A DNA stretch of 64,000 nt. Source: Actinacidiphila paucisporea (GTDB taxonomy: Bacteria; Actinomycetota; Actinomycetes; Streptomycetales; Streptomycetaceae). The position numbers and the translations under genes are program-made. The stretch is from assembly GCF_900142575.1 (NCBI RefSeq), contig NZ_FRBI01000025.1:52622-116621 (forward strand). The letters run 5' to 3'. Shown in pieces: positions 59,227 to 64,000 of the stretch. The number at the start of each line of letters is the position of its first letter. The stretch's first letter is position 1. The notes below the pieces were generated by a model. That model was not told the DNA's origin. It was given only the letters and a program-made list of their open reading frames with translations, and ran no database searches.

Positions 59227-59418
59227 GATCACGCGCGCGGCGGTCTGGCGGGAAGCCTGCGCACGGGCGGCCCGCGCATGGGCACCCGCTGCCATGCCCG
59301 GGTCACTGCCTGGTCGAAAGTCCAGGTGCCCCCGGTCCCACTCCTGGACCGAAGCCCGGCTGCTGAGCCCCATCCTCTGGCCGAAGTCTGGCTGGGGCCG
59401 GAAACAGATACTCGATGG

Positions 59419-62400
59419 ATGAAGCCATCGATGTCAGGTGACCATGGGATCGGCGAGGCCCGCGACACCGCTGTCGCGGTGATCGGAGTATCCTGCCGGC
59501 TCCCCTCGGCGTCCGGCCCGGCGGAGTTCTGGCGCCTGCTGTCGGAGGGAACCGACGCCGTCTCACCCTGGCCGGCGGAGCGCGGGCCCGGCAACGCGTC
59601 CTGGCGTGGTGGCTTCCTCGACGAGGTCGGCACCTTCGACGCCGGCTTCTTCGGCGTGTCGCCCGAGGAAGCGGCCGCCATGGACCCGCAGCAACGGCTC
59701 GTCATGGAGCTGGTCTGGGAGGCGATGGAGGACGCCGGCGTCCGCGACGACCGGCTGCGCGGTTCCCACACCGGCGTGTTCGTCGGCGTCTCGTCCGACG
59801 ACTTCGCCACCCTCGCCGCCCGCGGCGACCAGGCGGCCACCGGTGAACTGCACGACTTCACCGGCCGGCACCGCGCCATCGCCGCCAACCGGGTCTCCTG
59901 GTTCCTCGGGCTGCGGGGGCCGAGCGTCGCCGTCGACGCGGCGCAGGCATCCTCGCTGGTGGCCGTGCACATGGCCTGCGAGAGCCTCCGCCGCGGCGAC
60001 AGCGAACTCGCCTTCGCCGCCGGCGTCAACCTGATCCTGTCCCCCGAGAGCATGCGCGCCACGGCCGCTCTCGGCGCACTGTCCACCAAGGGCCGCTGCG
60101 CCACCTTCGACGAGAGCGCCGACGGGTTCGTTCGCGGCGAGGGCGCGGGCGTCGTCCTGCTCAAGCCGCTCGCCCGCGCGCTCGCCGACGGCGACCGCGT
60201 CTACTGCGTCATCCAGGGCAGTGCCGTCAACAACGACGGCGGCGGCGACCGCCTCACCGACCCCGATGTCGAGGGCCAGCGGGACGTGCTGCGCCAGGCC
60301 TACGCCGACGCCCGGATCAGCCCGGAAGCCGTCCAGTACGTGGAACTCCACGGCACCGGCACCCCGGTCGGCGACCCCGTCGAGGCCACCGCCCTCTCCG
60401 ACGTCATCGGCCGGAGCACCGCGGACCGAGAGCCGCTGCGGGTGGGCTCGGCGAAGACGAACGTCGGCCATCTGGAGGCCGCCGCCGGCATCGTCGGCCT
60501 ACTCAAGGCCGCGCTGGCCCTGCACCACCGCCGGCTGCCGCCCAGCCTGCACTTCGCCCGGCCGAACCCGGCTATCCCCCTTGGCGAGTTGAACCTCCGG
60601 GTGCAGACCGGGCTGGACGCGTGGCCCGCACCCGACGTGCCGCTCGTCGCCGGCGTCAGCTCGTTCGGCGTCGGCGGCACCAACTGCCACGTCGTCCTCA
60701 CCGAAGCTCCGCCCACCGTACGGCCCGACACCTCCGGGAACCGGCCCGTGCCGTGGGTCCTGTCCGCCCGCACCGGTCGCGCCTTGGAGGCCCAGGCCAC
60801 ACGCCTGCTCACCCATCTCGAAGACCGGCCGGACACGCACCCCGCCGACGTCGCCCGGTCGTTGGCGGCCGGCCGGTCGGTGTTCGAGCACCGGGCCGTC
60901 GTCACCGGCACGACCAGGGACGAGCTCATGGCGAGCCTGGCGCGCCTGCACGACGAGGGGGTGGGCGGCGTCGTCACCCCCGGCAGGACGGCCTTCCTCT
61001 TCCCCGGCGGCGGCTCGCACCGCGTCGGGATGGGGCGCGAACTCTACGAGACCTACCCGGTGTTCGCCGAAGCCCTGGACGAGGTACTCGGCCATTTCGT
61101 CCCCGGGCTCGACCTGCGCGAGGTGCTGCTGGGCGACATCGACGACGCCGCCGCAGCCGATGCCCTCGACGGCATGCGGCACATGCAGCCCGCGCTGTTC
61201 GCCTTCCAGGTCGCCCTCTACCGCCTGGTCGCCTCCTGGGGCGTCGCACCGGACCTGCTCGTCGGCCACTCGTTCGGCGAGATCGTCGCCGCACACGTGT
61301 CCGGTGCTCTGCCTCTGGCCCATGCGGCGGCCCTCGTCGCCGCCCGCGGCGAGCTGATGTCGCGGCTGCCGCCCGGCGGCGCCATGGTCGCCGTCGAGGC
61401 GACCGAGGACGAGATCCTCGCGGTCCTCCACGAGGTCGGCGACGTCTCCATCGGTGCCGTCAACGGGCCGCGAGCTGTCGTGCTCTCCGGCGCGGACGAG
61501 TCCGTCACCCGGATCGCCGAGGGGTTCCGCTCCCGCGGCCACCGCACCAGCCGGGTGCGGGTCCGCCTCGCCGCCCACTCGCCGCTGATGGCACCCATGC
61601 TGGACGAGTTCGCCCGCAGGATCCACGGCCTCGACGTCTCCGCAGCGCGCATCCCCATCGTCTCCACCGTCACCGGACGCACCGGGGAGGAGATGACGGA
61701 GGAGTACTGGATCGAGCACCTCAGCGCCACCGTCCGCTTCCACGACGCGATCACCGCCTGCCGCGCGCAGGGAGTGACCCGATTCCTCGAACTCGGACCG
61801 GGCAGCGTGCTGACCCCGCTCGTCGCGACGTCCGAGACGGATCTCGCGGTGGCGTTGCAGCACAGTGAGCGGCCCGAACCGCAGGCGCTGCTCAGCGGGC
61901 TGGCCGAGGCATGGGTCGCCGGTGTCCCCGTCGACTGGACGGCGACGGTCGGTGAGGCCCGGATCGTGGACCTGCCCACCTACGCCTTCCAGCGCCGACG
62001 CCACTGGCCGGACGAACGCCCGGTCGCCGCCGAGCCCGAGGAGCAGCTCAGTTCCGCGACGCTCGCCCTGCGCGACCGTCTCCACAGCGAGCCGGACGGT
62101 TTCCTGGTCCGCTGGCTGGCGGATCACATGGCGGAGACCACCGGCACCGCCCCGGCGGACACCGACGCGACCTTCCGCGACCTCGGCCTGGACTCCGTCC
62201 TGTCCGTGCGGCTGCGCAACCGGCTCGTCTCGGCGACCGGCCTGCGGATGCCGGCGAGCGTGCTCTTCGACTACCCGACACCGAACGCGCTCGCCGCCCA
62301 TCTGCGCGGCCGGATCTCGGGCGTCGCGGACCCGGCCGCCGCGGACGACGCCCCGGCCGCCGCCACGACGGCCGGTCCCGCCGACGAGCCGATCGCCATC

Positions 62401-64000
62401 GTCGGCATGGCCTGCCACCTGCCCGGCGGCATCAACTCGCCGCAGGAGCTGTGGCAGGCGCTCATGGACGACGTGGACGCCACCTCCGACTTCCCCACCG
62501 ACCGGGGCTGGGACCTGGCGAGGCTCTACGATCCCGACCCGGACCACGTCGGAACCAGTTACTCCCGGCGGGGCGGGTTCCTGTCCGGCGCGGGCGAGTT
62601 CGACGCCGAGTTCTTCGGGATCAGTCCGCGTGAGGCGGCGGCGATGGACCCGCAGCAGCGGCTGCTGCTGGAGACCGCGTGGGAGTCCCTGGAACGCGCC
62701 GGCATCGACCCGACGTCACTGCGCGGCAGCAGCACCGGCGTGTTCGTCGGCGCCATGAACATGGGCTACGGCCCCTCCCTGGACGCTCCCGCGGACGGCA
62801 CCGAGGGCTTCCGTCTCACCGGCAACACCTCCAGCGTGGCGTCGGGCCGTATCTCGTACCAACTGGGCTTGGAGGGCCCGGCCATGACGGTGGACACGGC
62901 GTGCTCGTCGTCCCTGGTGGCGCTGCATCTGGCGGCGCAGGCCGTGCGCAACGGCGAGTGCGCGCTGGCGCTGGCCGGCGGCGTCACCGTCATGTCCACC
63001 CCCGGCATGTTCGTGGAGTTCTCCCGTCAGCACGGGCTCGCCGCCGACGGCCGCTGCAAGCCCTTCTCGGACGACGCCGACGGGACCGGCTGGGCCGAGG
63101 GCGTCAGCATGGTGGTGGTCGAACGGCTCTCGGAAGCCGAGAAGCGCGGCCACCAGGTCCTCGCGATCGTCCGTGGTTCCGCGGTGAACCAGGACGGCGG
63201 CAGCAACGGTCTCACCGCCCCCAACGGTCCCTCGCAGCAGCGGGTGATCCGGTCCGCGTTGGCCGCTGCGCGGCTGGCGTCGGCGGACGTGGACGTCGTG
63301 GAGGCGCACGGCACGGGCACGACGCTCGGCGACCCGATCGAAGCGGAGGCGCTGCTGGCCACCTACGGTCAGGAGCGGGACGCGGACCGGCCGTTGTGGC
63401 TCGGTTCGCTGAAGTCCAACATCGGGCACACCCAGGCCGCCGCGGGTGTCGCGGGCGTCATCAAGATGGTGCAGGCGATGCGGCACGGCGTGATGCCCCG
63501 CAGCCTGCACGTGGACGCACCCTCCCGACACGTCGACTGGACCACCGGCACCATCAAACTCCTCACCGACAACCAGCACTGGCCCGACCTCGAACGCCCC
63601 CGCCGCGCCGCGGTGTCCTCCTTCGGCAACAGCGGGACGAACGCGCACGTGATCTTGGAGGCGGCACCGGAGCCGGCGCCTGCCGAGGGAACCGAACCGG
63701 TGCATCGCGGTCTTGTGCCGTGGGTGTTGTCGGGGCGTGGTGAGGGGGTGTTGGCGGGTCAGGCGGCGCGGTTGCTGGCGTTTGTGGAGGAGCACGCCGA
63801 CGTCGATCCGTGTGATGTGGCCGGTACTTTGGTCCGGGGTCGTGCGGCTTTCGAGCACCGCGCTGTTGTGCTGGGTGGCACGAGCGGGGAGTTGGCTGTG
63901 GGGTTGCGGGAGCTGGCGGCCGGGCGTGTTTCCTCGTCGGTGGTTCAGGGGCGGGCTGCTGCGGGGGTGTCGTCCGGGGTGGTGTTCGTCTTTCCCGGCC
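59419..64000 (+). CDS. Type I modular polyketide synthase, loading module and start of module 1 (3' truncated)
   Basis: The frame is open to the window end (over 1527 codons). Domain 1 (about 59467-60700) is a ketosynthase whose active site reads VDAAQASSL: Gln176 replaces Cys, i.e. KSQ, with HGTGT and KTNVGH intact. Domain 2 (about 61000-62020) is an acyltransferase with FPGGGSHRVGMG, GHSFGE (Ser618) and LAAHSPLM, ending YAFQRRRHWP. Domain 3 (about 62090-62310) is an ACP, LGLDSVLSVRLRN, with Ser926. Domain 4 (about 62380-63660) is an extension KS with VDTACSSSLV (Cys1162), EAHGTGT and KSNIGHTQAA. A second AT begins at the edge (VVFVFPG). KSQ-AT-ACP modules make starters by decarboxylating malonyl or methylmalonyl units. 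ATG 59431 is an alternative start. Confidence 0.95.
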   Translation, partial: MKPSMSGDHGIGEARDTAVAVIGVSCRLPSASGPAEFWRLLSEGTDAVSPWPAERGPGNASWRGGFLDEVGTFDAGFFGVSPEEAAAMDPQQRLVMELVWEAMEDAGVRDDRLRGSHTGVFVGVSSDDFATLAARGDQAATGELHDFTGRHRAIAANRVSWFLGLRGPSVAVDAAQASSLVAVHMACESLRRGDSELAFAAGVNLILSPESMRATAALGALSTKGRCATFDESADGFVRGEGAGVVLLKPLARALADGDRVYCVIQGSAVNNDGGGDRLTDPDVEGQRDVLRQAYADARISPEAVQYVELHGTGTPVGDPVEATALSDVIGRSTADREPLRVGSAKTNVGHLEAAAGIVGLLKAALALHHRRLPPSLHFARPNPAIPLGELNLRVQTGLDAWPAPDVPLVAGVSSFGVGGTNCHVVLTEAPPTVRPDTSGNRPVPWVLSARTGRALEAQATRLLTHLEDRPDTHPADVARSLAAGRSVFEHRAVVTGTTRDELMASLARLHDEGVGGVVTPGRTAFLFPGGGSHRVGMGRELYETYPVFAEALDEVLGHFVPGLDLREVLLGDIDDAAAADALDGMRHMQPALFAFQVALYRLVASWGVAPDLLVGHSFGEIVAAHVSGALPLAHAAALVAARGELMSRLPPGGAMVAVEATEDEILAVLHEVGDVSIGAVNGPRAVVLSGADESVTRIAEGFRSRGHRTSRVRVRLAAHSPLMAPMLDEFARRIHGLDVSAARIPIVSTVTGRTGEEMTEEYWIEHLSATVRFHDAITACRAQGVTRFLELGPGSVLTPLVATSETDLAVALQHSERPEPQALLSGLAEAWVAGVPVDWTATVGEARIVDLPTYAFQRRRHWPDERPVAAEPEEQLSSATLALRDRLHSEPDGFLVRWLADHMAETTGTAPADTDATFRDLGLDSVLSVRLRNRLVSATGLRMPASVLFDYPTPNALAAHLRGRISGVADPAAADDAPAAATTAGPADEPIAIVGMACHLPGGINSPQELWQALMDDVDATSDFPTDRGWDLARLYDPDPDHVGTSYSRRGGFLSGAGEFDAEFFGISPREAAAMDPQQRLLLETAWESLERAGIDPTSLRGSSTGVFVGAMNMGYGPSLDAPADGTEGFRLTGNTSSVASGRISYQLGLEGPAMTVDTACSSSLVALHLAAQAVRNGECALALAGGVTVMSTPGMFVEFSRQHGLAADGRCKPFSDDADGTGWAEGVSMVVVERLSEAEKRGHQVLAIVRGSAVNQDGGSNGLTAPNGPSQQRVIRSALAAARLASADVDVVEAHGTGTTLGDPIEAEALLATYGQERDADRPLWLGSLKSNIGHTQAAAGVAGVIKMVQAMRHGVMPRSLHVDAPSRHVDWTTGTIKLLTDNQHWPDLERPRRAAVSSFGNSGTNAHVILEAAPEPAPAEGTEPVHRGLVPWVLSGRGEGVLAGQAARLLAFVEEHADVDPCDVAGTLVRGRAAFEHRAVVLGGTSGELAVGLRELAAGRVSSSVVQGRAAAGVSSGVVFVFPG

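Overview
The window is very GC-rich, with GTG and ATG starts and many short start/stop overlaps. It carries genes typical of the Streptomycetaceae: CutRS, SepH, DUF4193, DUF3710, DUF3093 and DUF3159. The source is almost certainly a Streptomyces-like actinobacterium. No rRNA, tRNA, CRISPR array or complete insertion sequence was recognised.

Region 1 (about 1-20.9 kb) is an accessory carbohydrate island. A minus-strand sugar ABC importer (lipoprotein and two permeases, plus a cut-off epimerase) diverges from an IclR-type regulator. Next come a ManD-like enolase-superfamily enzyme, a ThuA-domain protein and a Gfo/Idh/MocA oxidoreductase that ends in a strong terminator. Then follow a GH38 alpha-mannosidase translationally coupled to an unusual regulator, in which a decayed IS630-like transposase is fused to a ROK protein, and a secreted multi-domain GH3 enzyme. 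Last are a minus-strand TIM-barrel isomerase and Gfo oxidoreductase pair opposite a second, canonical ROK regulator. The inferred job is capture and breakdown of a mannose- and xylose- or glucose-containing glycan, or of an unusual sugar acid, under three local regulators.

Region 2 (20.9-47.3 kb) is mostly conserved chromosome: a VOC protein, rhodanese, SepH, an FAD-linked lactone oxidase overlapping an MFS transporter, ferrochelatase, inositol monophosphatase and CutRS. A DUF4193/dUTPase/DUF3710 block follows, then a broken ABC ATPase beside an intact one. KdpDE comes next without KdpFABC, followed by an OB-fold protein, DUF3159, two TrkA proteins, a KimA-like potassium permease and a TrmA/RumA-like RNA methyltransferase. 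Two repeats interrupt it: a 189-bp tandem repeat at 22.6-23.1 kb and a 190-bp MITE-like element at 29.3 kb whose end supplies the stop codon of the phosphatase gene.

Region 3 (47.5-56.7 kb) is accessory: an XRE-type regulator, a complete dipeptide-type ABC importer (two permeases, two ATPases, lipoprotein) coupled to an F420-dependent LLM-class oxidoreductase, and a TetR regulator opposite a short-chain dehydrogenase.

Region 4 (56.9-64 kb) looks like the left edge of a type I polyketide cluster: a P450, a 3Fe-4S ferredoxin, a NarL-type regulator whose receiver lacks its phosphoacceptor Asp, and a modular PKS that runs off the window. The PKS starts with a KSQ-AT-ACP loading module followed by an ordinary extension KS.
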